NCBI GenBank assembly: GCA_007258455.2
Contig: VDFB02262614.1
Span: 150,001 to 214,000 of the forward strand
Source of the DNA: Sequoia sempervirens
Taxonomy: Eukaryota > Streptophyta > Pinopsida > Cupressales > Cupressaceae
DNA length: 64,000 nucleotides
Direction of reading: 5' to 3'
Part shown: piece after piece, positions 34,093-47,382 of the stretch
Layout: the number at the start of each line of letters is the position of its first letter
How positions within the stretch are numbered: the stretch's first letter is position 1
The notes under the pieces: generated by a model
The model's input: the letters and a program-made list of their open reading frames with translations, nothing else
What the model was told of the DNA's origin: nothing
Databases searched by the model: none
Position numbers and translations under genes: made by a program

Positions 34093-35030
34093 CCTTCAGT
34101 CTCGAGAGTGCTTCCATGGACTTGGAAGTTGATTCCACGTCTGTCCCAAGCTGATAGAGATATTATTAAGAGATGTGGATTATCGTCATTGATTGATATG
34201 CCCCGAATTAGGATTAATCGAGGATTGCTGACTGCACTGGCAGAGAGGTGGCATAGCGACCACAACACCTTTCATTTGGCCACCGGAGAGATGATTGTGA
34301 CGCCAGAGGATGTCTATAGGATCCTGCGGATTCCCATGATGGGTGACATTTTTGTATATGATCAGGCCGAGTAGGGTGGTACACATGCTTTACGCTGGAT
34401 ATTTCATGATGATCAGATCAACGGATATGAGATGCAGGAGATGGAGGGGGTGCCCATCCAGTACTAGATGTCAGAGTGCCTCAGAAGAGGCAATCCTTAG
34501 TAGCTGCGGCACAACAACACGTGTAGATACGATTGCCTTCTCAGTAGTAGTAGGCACATATTGAAGCTCTACAGATGCGAGTTTAGACACTTCAGGGCCA
34601 GTTGACACAGATTCAGGGGCGATTGCAGTCATAGGCACAAGTGCATGCGCAGACACAAACGCAACTCTCACAGGCATAGGGACAAATTACCACCTTGACA
34701 ACAAAGAGAGACAGGTTGAGACTACAGGTAGATTAGGCGGAGGGTATTGCAGAGAAATTGCAGAGGGTTGTAGAGGGCAGTGGGACAACAAATCATTTTT
34801 GGGAGATATGACGCTTTGCCAAGGAGGCAGAGTTTTATCAGATTAAATATCATGAGGCTGTTCCACCAAAGTGTCGCAAGAACTACTCGTAGTCCAATAG
34901 TCGTACTCATACGAGGACTACCAACATGGGTGTGACGCAACCACCTTAGTAAGATCTAGGCACAGGTCCATCAGGTGGAGGAGGCACAGGTCCCGAGATG
35001 CTGGCACCATCTGGGGTGAGCACTACATAG
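34093..35030 (+). pseudogene. Antisense ORF with plant mobile domain (PMD) similarity
   Basis: Encoded opposite to gag-pol. The frame gives LPWTWKLIPRLSQADRDI, RININRGLLTALAERWHSD and NTFHLATGEMIVTPEDVYRI, typical of the PMD/aminotransferase-like family that also occurs in Ty3/gypsy elements. After a stop at 34374 the same frame continues with GGTHALRWIFHDDQI. The C-terminal half (34480-34750) is Q-rich and coiled-coil-like, with many TAG stops at glutamine-type positions, then a Gly/Pro tail. Tat elements often carry antisense ORFs. The function in the element is unknown; host PMD proteins act in gene silencing and development. Confidence 0.75.
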
Positions 35031-38000
35031 CTCCAACACATGATGTTTGTCATATTTTGGACATGTGATGAGGTAAAAATAACCTCATCATAATAATACC
35101 ATAAAGACCTATTTCACATATGCAAATCCCTATCCTCTGCCAATTAATTAAATTTTAGGAGAAATAATTGCTTAACTTTTAGTGAGAAAATGTATAAATT
35201 TTATTTCTTTTGATTTCTTGAAGTATTTTGCCAATACATATTTAATGGGTTATTTTAAGTGTTTTATAGATAATAATCGGTCATCAAGTTGAATATTAGA
35301 AGCATTCAGCCAGCACGTGCTCCATAACAAGTTGAAAGTGTATGCTGGAAATATGCTCTAGAACTTTAGGGTGATGGACTAAAGATATAGTTACTCTTTA
35401 AAGTTTTTATTTTTGTTATGCTTTAAGTCAAAAACTTTATGGCTCGACTTGAGCCTCTTTAATACTGTTGTAATGGGTTTTAAAAACATACGAGTTATTC
35501 GTAGATCTGTTTTAGATATCTTCAATGGTTATCCATACCATTTGAAATATAGGATGTAGTTAGAGTTTTTCTATAAAAGACATAATCTCCAAAAGCAAAA
35601 CATCCAGTGACAAAAGTAATGTTATACTGTCAAAATGTTTTCCGAAGTTTATGAATAAAGAGATTGTTATCTAAATTTTTTGAGTTATGAGTTATGGATG
35701 ATAATTATGGTTGATAGAAGAATTTCCTAATTAACTGTGGATGTGAAATGAGAACGAACGTGATAACCCATGAGCTGGCCACTCGAAGGGAGATAACTTA
35801 AGTAGATAAGTGTTTTCCTTTATTATATTGTTGTTCTGTAGAGAATTATCGAGTTTGTTGTTGTGAAATTTAAGTTCTGAAGTATTTGTTGCCTTTTACT
35901 TCCATAGTTTCTTGTTGTTAACTGTTAGAATCTTTATTGTTAGAGAAGATGTTTTATGGATTGTTATAAGTTTTTTCTGGTTCCATAGTTTATCAACTTC
36001 TAGTTTAATCGTTTCTGTATTTTCTAATTTAGTTATCATGCTTTCTAAATTAGTTTTCTTATTTTTTTTAGTTTAAATATTTCCTGCTTTCTTAGGATAA
36101 ATTGCTTTACAGTTTTATAGTTAGATGGCATGAGGTTAGAATTAATATTAATTTGTTCTAAAAAGTTATAAAATCTAAGGGAGATACTCTAGACTTCTTC
36201 TATTGCAAATTGCCTTGAACACTACCCGGTCGATAAATTGAATTTTATCTTCTAAAGTAATGGGACCTAACGATGGCCTATCAACATGTATGCATTGATA
36301 CTTGATTCACTGCACTTTTTGATGATGTATCTCTTCATATTTGGATATCCCTGTACACTTGACATTATTTTGAGATATATATATATATATATATATGATA
36401 TGCAGCGATGATGACGGTTGATCTATATGCTTATGTGTGTTGATCATGATGGATGCATTTGATTTCTTATTATGTGTGCTATGTGATGTTCTATATGATG
36501 ATGATATGAACACAACATGCGTTATGATTCTATGATGCTTTTATGAATAATGCCTATATGCCATATGTGATGAATCTTATTATGCGAATGAAATGTGATG
36601 GATGCAATGTTTTTGTACTTTTTCTGATGCAATATATGAAATGTTAATGCATAAATGGATGGATGGAATGATTATGCATAATTCTATGTGTTCCCATGGA
36701 TTGTGCTTTATTATGATGTATGAGATGCATTGTACTCTATATTGTTGTATTTTTTTGATGAAAATGTATGAACACATGTATGAAATGGATTATGACAATG
36801 TTTCTTTTTGGATTTTTATAATACAAATGTATGAGTAAATGTGTAAATGGATGGAAATGATATGATAAATGCTTTGTTTTTGGATTTTCACGATGCAAAT
36901 ATATGACCTAATGGAAAGTGAATGCATAGAAAATGATATGATAATGCTTTGTTTTTGGATTTTCATGATGCTAATATATGACCTAAAGACTAGATGGATT
37001 ATGAAATGACATGATGATGCATGAATGACATCCTAATTATTATGCACCTAAATGTAAATGATCTTTTGTTAATGTCAAATGTAATCAATCCGTTAATGAT
37101 AGAGATAACATCACTCGTAAAATTGTACCAGCCTTGGGAAAATCTATAAATACAGATGTAGCACCTAGTATGAATGCAGCCTAAACATGAAAACCTAATA
37201 ATGCAATGTTGTCATCCCAGTAATCAATTTATTGTGCTTGGTATCATCATTGAGCTTTTGAAATGTTGAAAGTAAGTACAAACATCAATGGTATAACTAG
37301 ACCATGATGACCTGAGCAATTATTTCATGATGTTTGATAGTGCAAGTTAACACAAGCATCTAGGTATAATTAGACCGATATGACCTGAGCATTTCTTATG
37401 TAAACAGATAAGAGTTAATCATTTTCCTATGTGAATCCAGAATGTCATCAGTGATACTTTGTAGAGCACGTCCCATGATGATTCACACAGTAATAATGAT
37501 CAACTCACAAACAACATATAAAGAAAAATATCATTCTTGATCATAGCTTCTCTAGTTCTTGACATCCTTGAGTTGCTCCAAAGAAATGATAACAACAATC
37601 ATGATGCAAATAATCTGAACATTCATGCCAAAGTGATAAAACCTTGATTCAGAAGATGACCATCGAATAAGATTTGTTTTGGTTGATCTTGTTGTTGGTT
37701 CAAATGGTTGGTTTTGTGATTATGATTGATGTTCAATGTTGCAGCTCGCTTGATCATTGTGTTTTTTAATCATGTTGTCATATTGTTGTTTGTATGTCAT
37801 TTTAAGCTCAAAGATAGATTGCCCCCAGTGAGTTCAGTATTTTTCCCCCAATGGAAACAAACCAATTTATTATGGATATGTACAATGATCGCCAAGCCAA
37901 GGTGAGACACGACTGCAACGCCCAAATATGTACATGAGGCTCAAATGATAGAGATGGATAATGATAGCAAGGAGCCAACAGTCGACACACGTTCCAATAG

Positions 38001-38380
38001 AGGAAGAAGCTGACCCATCACAAATAGCGCTTGTTGCCATGTTTTCACTACTTGCTTTTATTGCACTTTTTTCAGATTTTATGATTTATTTATTTTTGCT
38101 TTTTCACCATTTTTTGTATTTTTCATTTTTGATTTTTGTTGTCACCAAGATGCCTGTTTACCAGGTTTTAATCAAGGCAACCATTTTTTTAGGACATTTT
38201 CTAATTTTTTTGGATTTTCTTCAAGACTTTTTTGGATTTTTTTGGATTTCTTCGAGACTTTTTTTTTCTGATTTTTTGGATTTCTTTAGGACTTTTTCTG
38301 ATTTTTTAAAGATTTATTCAGGACTTTTATGGTGCCTCAGATGAATCATGTGTAGAATTTATTGAGATGGAGGTTGTTCA
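35031..38380. other. Element C non-coding stretch between antisense ORF and integrase
   Basis: No protein domain is recognised over 3.3 kb. It contains a (TA)n run at 36376-36399, an imperfect repeat of about 85 bp carrying tttttggattttcatgatgc (36870-36990), atg-rich simple sequence (36300-37030), and a T-rich run at 38195-38335 in which gactttttctgatttttt-like units repeat. It could include an older nested insertion. Confidence 0.6.
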
Positions 38381-38399
38381 TGGGCTCCTCAAATAGGTC

Positions 38400-39450
38400 T
38401 CCTTCTAGTGTGGATAGCTGGTATGCTCTTAATCCATAGACTGATACAATGACAAAGGGACCCAACCAATTTGGTTCAAAATTTCCTTTCTTCTCCCTAT
38501 CCTATTGATTGCACGAATTCTCCTTCAATACCAAGTCACCAACTTGAAATATTCTTGGTTTGACCTTATGATTATAGCTTCTAGACATTCATTGTTGGTA
38601 GGATTTTAGGAGGTTCACTACATGTTGGCATTGTTTGTCCAATAGTTCCAACTCTTGCAATCTAGATACTCGGTAGTCCTCGTTAGAAATGATACCCTTC
38701 AATGACACCCAAAGTGATGGCAATTCAACCTCAATAGGTACAATGGCCTTGGATCCATATACAAGAGCATATGGTGTGGCTCCTGTTGGTGTACAAATAC
38801 TAGTTCAGTACGCCCACAAAGCAAGATTTAATTCGATGTGCCAATCACATCCAGCGTTGTTGACCGTTTTCTTCAAGATTTTCAAAATATTTTTGTTGGA
38901 GGCCTCTGCTTGACCATTTCCTTGAGGGTAATATGGTGTAGAGAAGTGATGTTGGATATTGAACTTCTCACACAATTCTTGCATGTCTTGATTTTTGAAC
39001 GATCTTCCATTGTTAGTGACAATGGATTGAGGGATGCCATACCGACATATGATATAATTGAGGATGAAGGATGAAATTTGCTTTCCTCTGATGGTGATTA
39101 GAGGAAAAACTTCAATTCACTTCATGAAGTATTATGTGGGTGTGATGATAAACTTATGTCCATTTGACGAAGGTGGATGAATTTTACCTACAAGATCCAA
39201 TCCCCACTGACAAAAGGGCCATGTTGATGCGAAGGGTTGAAGCTCTTGTTCCGGTGCATGAATGAGGTTGCCATGAATTTGAAACTTTTGGAATTTATTG
39301 ACCAACTGAAAAGACTCCTCCATGTTTAGCCAGTAATATCCTAAACAAAGGAGTTTCTTGCCTAAGGTTAAACCGCTTGAGTGAGTTCCACAAATACCCT
39401 CATGAACTTCCCATAAAGCCATTTCAGACTTGTCGTATTCCATACATCAG
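38400..39450 (-). pseudogene. Element C integrase (broken)
   Basis: Minus strand: VHEGICGTHSSG as the zinc-finger start, WGLDLVGKIHPPS with the first catalytic Asp (about 39210), YGIPQSIVTNNGRSF where the second Asp has become Asn, and YYPQGNGQAEASNK with the catalytic Glu (about 38920), the Tat-type wording. LALWAY and TPYALVYG follow. A stop after FIITPT (about 39132) breaks the frame. The Asp-to-Asn change should inactivate the enzyme. Confidence 0.85.
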
Positions 39451-39527
39451 AGGAGAGTTCCGTCAAGACCTCATCGATAAAGTACATCCGTGATAAGAGT
39501 ATTTCGGGTGGCTTGGAGAATGAAGTT

Positions 39528-40346
39528 TCATTTTTGGTTTCGTGATAGGTCGGGTGGAAGGGTGCTATCTTTTAGATAGGTATAAATTTTACCATAGATT
39601 GAGGTATCAACATCAACCAGGTGACATATAACTTGGGACTCAGTATCATCATAAGCAGGAGTAAACAGTTGCTCCACCATGAACTCATAACGACTTCTTT
39701 TCTCTGGAATTTGTAATAAGGAAGCAATAGTGGTCATGACATCGATAGCTTTATTATCCACTCTAGAAATCTGCTCAAATTTGATATCCACAAAGTATTT
39801 CTTAAAATCATCAATCATTCTTTTGTAGGTCATCAGTTTGTCAACCTTTGTCTGATAATCATCATTGACCTAATTAATGACCAACTGAGAGTCTCTGTAG
39901 ACTTGCAATTCTAGGATTTTCCATTCTATTGTTGTTTTAATGCCAATGATTAATTCTTCATACTCTGCCATGTTGTTGGTGCAAGGGAACATCAATCTGT
40001 ATGATTTTGGAATGGTATGTCCTTATGGAGTGACAAATAGGATTCTGGCCCCTGATCCATGTTGTGTGTGTGATCCATCAAAGTATAATGTCCACTGTTG
40101 TGCAGTCAAGGTGAGGACATTGGTGTCTAGAAACTCAATGTGTAGAGGATGATTATCTAGTAGGGGTGCTTCAGCCAAATGGTCTGTGATTGTGTGTCCT
40201 TTTATTGCTTTCCTATCCACATATTGGATGTCAAATTCACTTAGTATCATAACCCACTTAGACAGTCTTCCAGTTATATTAGCTTTGTTGAGGAGGTATT
40301 TTATTAGATCTATTTTGGCTATTAACTTGATGGTATGAGTTAGCAT
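39528..40346 (-). pseudogene. Element C RNase H tail and archaeal-type RNase H
   Basis: The first part (LSKWVMILSEFDIQYVDRKAIKGHTI) is the end of the ordinary RNase H. It is followed by WTLYFDGSHTQHGSGA (about 40100), then CTNNMAEYEELIIGIK and YRDSQLVINQVNDDY, the catalytic D-E-D pattern of the second RNase H found in Tat-lineage gypsy elements. A stop near 40023 and a frame gap interrupt the first third; the later part is open. Confidence 0.85.
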
Positions 40347-42324
40347 GTAGTGTCATAGTTGTTGGGTGGCAAACACTACTACCAAACAATCCTTTTCAAT
40401 GGATGTATAATTGATTTCATAGCCATTTAGCATCCTGTTGATGTAATAAATTTCTCTTTCTTTTCTTGTTGAATCCTCCTGTGCTAACAAGGCTCCCAAT
40501 GATATCTCATTTGTTGCAATGTATCATAAGAGTGGCTTTCTTTCTGCTAGTGGTATTAAGACAAGTGGACTCATTAGATATTGTTTTAATTAGTTGAAGG
40601 CCTCTTCACATTTCTCATCCCATCGAAAAGAAACATTTTTGTGTAGCAAGTGGGTGAAAGGACGGGTCTTGTCTGCCAGTTGTGAAATAAATCTTTGGAT
40701 TGATTGGAGTCTTCCTTGTAGAGATCGTAGCTAGCTGATGTTTTTGGGTGGCAGAATCTCCATGATAGCTTTAAATTTTTCTGGTTCTACTTCAATGCCT
40801 TTTTTCTGAAACTGTATATCCCAAGAGTTTGGCTGAAGTCACCCCAAACACACATTTCTTTGGATTCAGTCGTACATTGAACTTCTCCAGTCTGGTAAAG
40901 ATTTTGTCAAAGATCTCTACATGTCCCTCTCTGGTGTATGATTTGGCCAATAGATCATCCACATAGTCTTCCATGAAGGTATGCATCATATCATGAAAAA
41001 TTATCATCATGGCACATAGTTAAGTAGCTCCTACGTTCTTCAATCTGAATGGCATGACGTTCCAACAGAATGTTCCCCATAGACATGTGAAGGTTGTTTT
41101 ATCTTGATCCTCTGGAGCTATCTTGATTTGATTATAAATGGAAAAACCATCCATAAGTGACAACATGCCATGTCCTGTTGTTAAGTCCACTATGATGTCT
41201 ACATTAGGTAGAGGAAAATCATCTTTAGGGAAAGCCTTGTTAAGATCTCAAAAATCTGTGCAAATGCGGATGTTGTTGTTAGGCTTTGAGACTGGTACAA
41301 TATTGGAGATCCACTCAGCATAGTCAATGGGTCTGATGAATCTTGCATCTAATAACTTCTTCAACACTACTTTTACCAATAGGGAAATATGCGGATGCAT
41401 TTTCCTTAGCTTCTACTTGACTGGTTTTACTCCTAGTGGTAAGGATAGGTGGTACATGATAAGGTCTAGATCAATCCCTAGCATGTCGGCATATGACCAA
41501 GCAAAGGTGATTTGTTTCTCTATGAAGAATTTGAGGAAGTTTGGTTTTTCTTGGTTTGTCAAGGATGTCGCTAGATGGATAGTCTTAATTGTTTCTGCAT
41601 TGTCGATATTGACGGACTGTGTGGGCTCAATCAATAATTTTAATCTTTCCTTAAAGTGTTCTAGGAGAGTGTCAAATCTTCCATCCTTTGATGCCTCAGA
41701 GAGGTTTTCTCCATTGGATGTGCTCTTTATTTTTACTTTTTTTGGATCTGCTACTACCATTGAATGGTTTTCACCATCAGATCTATTTCCTACATTATTC
41801 ATTTTGCAGCTGAAAGGTTTGACACTCCCTTGTTTGGAAGCTTCGTTATGAAATTCAATGGTGGAATCTGCCTCGGGATTTTTAGAATAGAGGAAGTTGA
41901 TGATGGCATCATCATTTGAAAAGGTGGGGATATCGAATGGCTCAGTTTGGTCCCAGTCTATGAGTTCGGGATGTACAAGGGGTAAGGAATCATCAGACTG
42001 GTTAAGTTTAGAGATAGTAAGAGTCCTGATGGCAATGTCTTCGGTTTTTCCAATAGAAAAGTTGAGGTTTGTAAGGTAACTTTCCTCTGAATTATTTGTT
42101 TCACTCCGAGTTTGATCGTCTTTGCTAGAGTCATCGATGTGTTGCGATCCTATTTCAAGCGGTCTAGAACCTGAACCTTGTCCCTCCTCGAGTAGGGGTG
42201 CATACTTGTTTACCACATCAATGTCCTTGTCATAACAAGACTTCAGATAGTGAATCCCACTCATATTCATTTGAATCAGTTTCATGATCATCACTAGCTT
42301 GTAGTTGCAAGATTCTCTCAACAA
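40346..42324 (-). pseudogene. Element C reverse transcriptase (broken)
   Basis: The open frame 42324-41413 covers the protease-RT linker and leads into RT with FAWSYADMLGIDLDLIMYHL. After a stop come LLDARFIRPIDYAEW, DLNKAFPKDDFPLPNVD, LMDGFSIYNQIKI and the catalytic YVDD at 40954-40965 inside EDYVDDLLAKS. RLNPKKCVFGV follows. Frameshifts lie between 40790 and 40350, where the RNase H start is barely readable. Confidence 0.85.
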
Positions 42325-43093
42325 CCCTCTAAGTTATTTCCTCTTTTGTCTCCTCTTTATAACCCAACCCAGTCTTGTCTTTTGGATTGATTAAGAGGGA
42401 TTGAATTGGTTCCACAATTCCTTCTTTTCTTTTGCCTACAGGGCATTTTCCCTCGTATCCCATCATTTCTAAGATTGTAAAGCCTTTTCCATATTGTTTT
42501 GTTTGTGCATTTCCAATTGTTGCTTAGGACTCTTCTTCATCCTTATAAAGCCTATTTAGGACATCTTTGTCTTCAAATTCATCAACTCTAGTGCCTGCTT
42601 TTACAAATTGACCATCAAAGAGTGTAACGGGTTGTGATGACTGTTTCATTGATGTTGAGGGTTGCCCATATGACCTTGGGGAAGATAGTTGTGAAAGGCA
42701 TAGAGATTGTTCAATGAAATATTCACCCACACATTTATCTTTGACTTGGACTTTTTTTTCAAATTGTTTGGACAAGGAATTTAATTGGGTTTCATGATTT
42801 GGGGAAGTGACCAGCGGTTTTGATAAGGAACTTGACTAGCTTTGATTATTGGTGGAGATGGAAGCGAAAGCTTCTCTGTTATGAGGCACAAAGACATCTT
42901 GGACCGATTTAAGGGTGTTGCAATACTAAGGACTATTAGAATCAGCCGAGATGGTGATTTCTTGGCCACCACAAGGGAATTTCAAACATAGGTGGTATGT
43001 TGACGAGACCGCTTGCATTTCATGGATCCATGGGCGACCCAATAGTATGTTGTAGGTCAAATCCTTGTCCAAGACTTGGCAGATTACATCTTT

Positions 43094-45332
43094 CTAAATC
43101 ATTCCTACTTGAATGGGTAAGACAATCAATCCCTGTGAAGATCTTTCATCATCATCATATGCTTTTATTGTAATCTTTTTCTTTGAATCTATTGTCTTTT
43201 CAAAAAATCCTAGGGCATGAACAAGCTTTAAAGTACATATATTTAGGTTGGATGCTCCATCTATTAGGATGCGTTTGACATGATGTTTATGAATTAGGAC
43301 TTCAATGTGGAGAGGGGAATTGTGGGGATGAGAAATAGATGCATCATCATTTTCTAAAAAAGATAAGCAATGAGGTGCAGTCAAATGTCCCACCATGGCT
43401 TGGAATTTACAAACTTCCAAATCAATTGGTACTGTTGTGTCCACTAGGGCTTTTTCCAAAATCTCTTTGTGGGCGGGTGAAATATTGAGCAGTTCCAATA
43501 TGGATATTTGTGTGGGGATCTTTTGTAATTGGTCTACTATGTTATATTGATTGGACGAGGCAGCAAGTGTTTTAGACAAGCTTCCTTTTAGTACATATTT
43601 GGCCTGTGCTCTAGTGGTCACATTTACTGGCATGTTGTCTTGTTTCCCATTGATTTTAATGACATTAATTTGAGTATCAGTTGCAGCCATGTCTTGTTTG
43701 ATGTCATTAATCTGATTTTCAACTGTAATGATGTCTTGTTCATGTTCAATTGGAATGTCATTAATTGGATTGTTGGCTCCAATAATGTCTTGGTTGTCAT
43801 TGGTTTCAATGTTATTCATTTGATCTTCCACTGTTGAGATATGAAGGATGAGAGAATCATGGACATAGTTTACATTCTTCCCTTTGTTGTTTGTTGTAGA
43901 GAACTCCCCTTTTTCATAATTCGGTAAGGGATTTTTGAATGCTTCGTGATCAACATTTGTTTGGGGTCCTTCTATTTGTATGACTTTGTCATCTATTAAG
44001 TCTTGTGTCTTGTGTTTCAATTGCATGCAGCTGTTTGTTTGATGACCTTTGCACCGATGAAATTCACAATAATAAGCATCATTCCACCATGATGATTTTA
44101 CTTTTGGTTCAAATCCTTGGGTGTCAGGTAGTGTTATAAGGTTATTTGCAAGAAGTTCTCTCAATGCAGATTCGTGTGATTGACCCAAAGGCGTGAATTT
44201 TCTGTGGTTTGATTGTGTTTGATAAGGTGGAGATTTAGATTTGGTATTATTTTGATTGTAGCTATTTTGATTGTTGTGTTGGTTAACATTCTGATTACTG
44301 CCTTGATTGGTGTTTTGATCAGTCTTGGTTGTGGTTCCTGATAGATTAAAGACCAGTTTGGCATTATGTGTTTCGGCGGCACCATCATTGGAATTCTTGT
44401 TTCTTGTCCAAAATTTGGATTTCTCATTATTGTTATGATGATTGGAAGAGCTAGTAGTGTTTGATCCTTCATTGTGAATTTTCAATACCCCTCTTTTGAT
44501 TAAAGCTTCTTCAATTTTGACAACGTTTTCGATCATCTTCCCAAAGTTAGGGGGACATTGCAATTGCAGCCTATAGCTCATTTCGTTGTTGAGGTTATCA
44601 ATAAAAATTTCCATCTTTTCTTGTTCGGGTATAGAACGAGCGTATCGAGAAAATAACCTTCTCCACCTTTGTAAGAATATGAGAAAGGATTCTCCTTGTC
44701 TTTGTTTGGTATTGCAAAGATCCTTCATGGTTATCTCATGTGAAATGTTATATGAATATTGAGTGATAAATTTGTTGACAAGTTCTTCAAAGGATCTTAT
44801 GTCGGGTTGTAGTTTCAAAAACTATTCCATACAATGGCCTCCCAAGTTGCAAGGAAAAAGTCTAATCAAGTAGGTGTCTTCATGAGCAAACTCAAGACTA
44901 ATGGTTCGAAATTCCCTCACATGGTCTATGGGGTCATATTTTCCATTGTATTTGTCGTATTTTGGGAGGTCACAATTCAGTGGGAATGGTATCATGTTCA
45001 AATTCCTATCAAAAGGGTAGGGACAAATATCTCTTAGTAGTCCCTCTTTGCATGTCTTGTAATTGTTGTTGAAGGTTCTTCATTTGATGTGTTAGGGTAG
45101 CCATTTGATCTTCATTTGGTGTTTCAATTTCAGTTTTCTTTGGTGTTTCTTTCAATTTGACCCCTTGGTTTGCTAACATTAGAAGGTATTTTTCTCCATC
45201 CTTTTCAAAGATCCTCTCTAGGAATTTGTGAAAATTGGGATCTTGGTTTGCTTGTTCTATTTCCTCCTCTATTATTTCTTTTGTTTCATTTTGAAGGAAT
45301 TTGTGGAAAGGGTTTTCTTCTAGTTCACCCAT
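43094..45332 (-). pseudogene. Element C gag and protease
   Basis: The ATG at 45332 begins MGELEENPFHKFLQ, with a Glu-rich helical N-terminus. A frameshift near 45010 and a stop near 44820 precede a 574-codon open frame. The gag core has SFEELVNKFITQYSYNI and GESFLIFLQRWRRLFSRYA. An Asn/Gln-rich linker follows, then CEFHRCKGHQTNSC (about 44060), the Cys/His motif of Tat gags. The protease active site reads RILIDGASNLNIC at about 43255. The variant DGAS instead of D-T/S-G may be natural in this lineage. 42330-43090 on the same strand continues with degraded linker coding. Confidence 0.85.
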
Positions 45333-45784
45333 GGTGTTTGAGGTTCAAATTCCTTATCCTTAAGTTTTTGCTTTTGGGACCTCATTAAAACGGGCATGCA
45401 AGTGATGAAGGTTTGCTAAATTTTGATCGTTGTTTAGGAGTGCCAAAGAGATACGTAGGTCAAATAGAATGATAAATTCTATTGATGGGACTAAGGTTAT
45501 GAAATTTGATGTAAAGTGTGTTGTTTTTGGATGAAGGATGACAAATCTTGATGGTGAAACTCAACTTGATGATCAAATTTAGGTTTGATGATGGTTGGGC
45601 ACTTGTAGATGTTTGATCAAAGTTTAGGTAAACGATTTCACTTGTAAATGCTAATTTTTCCAAATTCAAAGCAATGTTGGGATAAGGAATGAACTCCTCT
45701 ATGGAAAATATCCCTAAATTTGGGTTCAAAATGTCGGATAAGGGGTCAAATTTAGCTTTATGGTTATAAATCTGGTGAATGCAC

Positions 45785-46085
45785 TGTAACAGTCAGTGTA
45801 TGCGCTAAAAGGAAAATGCGCTATAGAATTGCTTGGATGTGCCATAGAATGGCTTGGATTCGCTACAAGATTGATTGGATGTGCTATAGAATAGCTCAAA
45901 TGTACCAAATTATTGGATGGATGCGCTACAGTAATGGGTTAAATCGCTACAAAATGCAATGGATGCACTGGAAGATATAGTATATGCGCTATAACAATAG
46001 ATGGATGCGTTATAATAGCAAATGGATGCACCATAGAATGGTGTAAAAGTGCCAGAATAAGCAGTGGATGCGCTGAATTGGGAAA
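45785..46085 (-). repeat. Gag-leader repeat cluster 1 (TAGCGCAT type)
   Basis: About 14 degenerate copies on the minus strand of tagcgcat with variants, spaced about 20 nt. It lies in the untranslated leader about 450 nt upstream of the gag ATG. Flanks 45333-45784 and 46086-47039 hold no recognised gene. Confidence 0.85.
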
Positions 46086-47039
46086 ATACCACAGTTTCTT
46101 GCAAGTTTGTTTGATTTTTCTGATTTTCTAGTCAGAGAATTGTTTGTTTCAAAGGAGGTTTTCTGAATCAAGGTTTTCACTTCTGGTGTGTGATATTTTG
46201 TTTGAAATTTGTTTAAAAACACATTGGTAAAACACATCAAACATGTACAATCTTAAGGCTGTGTAGGACAATATTTACTGGATTCCCACTTGGATTTTAC
46301 TCCAGTTGTGCCTACTTTTAGCAGATGATTAGAAGCTTGACCACACTGGCTCCCCTCCACGACACTCACTTCTTGGGTCATCCAAGCTTCAATACCCATG
46401 AATCTCCCATGGCATACTTCTCATCTCTACTAAATGCCGCAAAAACATGGGACGACTTCAAAGGTTAGACCTTTTGCACGAATAAATAGAAAAGGATTTT
46501 GGCTTGCTATTACAAAGGGTTCTAGTATAGGAATTTCGTTCGTGGGGGATCATCCATGTGACAAGAGACCATTGTTTCCCTTCTTGTTAGAACAATCCTC
46601 ATGATACTTGAACCTTCCCCAAGTATCCACACTTATATACCGGGTGGAAATCGCTTGGCTTTAGCGTGTTCCCGGTTGGGTCATTCCCTTGGGTGATTAA
46701 TTTTTCCCACAAGGCAAACCCTCTAAGGATAAAACAAAATAAAAATGAATGGGTCTGGATTTTTGGTCACCTAGTTAAGGGGAGAGCATATGCCTACCAT
46801 TCATCAAGCACAAAATACATGGTGTTCTTTCCCTCCTAATTAATCTAGATTCCTAAATTAACCCAAAAGGAAATAAATCAACTCCAGCCCCTACATCAAA
46901 ATTATTAGTAGTTTTCAATAAATGTTCTTTGACAACGTTTAAGGGTTTCAGCAAAGTCTATGACAGCGTTTATGAAACCTGCACACCAAAAAAACATTCA
47001 TCTATTTTCATAATCTGGAAAATTTTGCAATGAAAATTA

Positions 47040-47305
47040 AATACGCCATTACAATAATTCAATGCACTAAAAAGGAAAATGCGCTTGAAAATGCAGTGGA
47101 TGCACTATAGAAAACAGTGAATGCACTACAAAAAGTATTGGATGCACTACAAAAAATAATGAATGTGCTATAGAAACCCCCTGATGCACCGATGAATGAC
47201 TTGGATGCATTGAAAGAACTCGTGGTTGTGTCATAACAGTCAATGTATGCACCAAAAAATGTTTCAGATACGCCGGAAGAATTTGCGGTTGCGCCAGAAG
47301 AATTG
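47040..47305 (-). repeat. Gag-leader repeat cluster 2 (TAGCGCAT type)
   Basis: About 12 copies of the same degenerate motif on the minus strand, starting about 50 nt inside the primer-binding site. Copies here are more often tagtgcat. Confidence 0.8.
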
Positions 47306-47352
47306 ACGTCTGAACCTATAAGCACACTTTCCAAAAAATGTTAAAATAACAG

Positions 47353-47382
47353 GGGTCCGGCCCCATAGTGGGTGCCAATTTA
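47353..47382 (-). promoter_or_regulatory. Primer-binding site of element C
   Basis: After the 5' LTR the minus strand reads ttggcacccactatggggcc, close to the ggcgcccaccgtggggcc form common in Tat-type gypsy elements. Confidence 0.8.

Noticed and set aside
36376..36399. (TA)n run as a regulatory element
   Set aside because: A simple microsatellite without conserved context.
41327..41851. Long plus-strand open frames over the gag-pol of element C
   Set aside because: They are antisense shadows of the RT linker region and show no domain wording.
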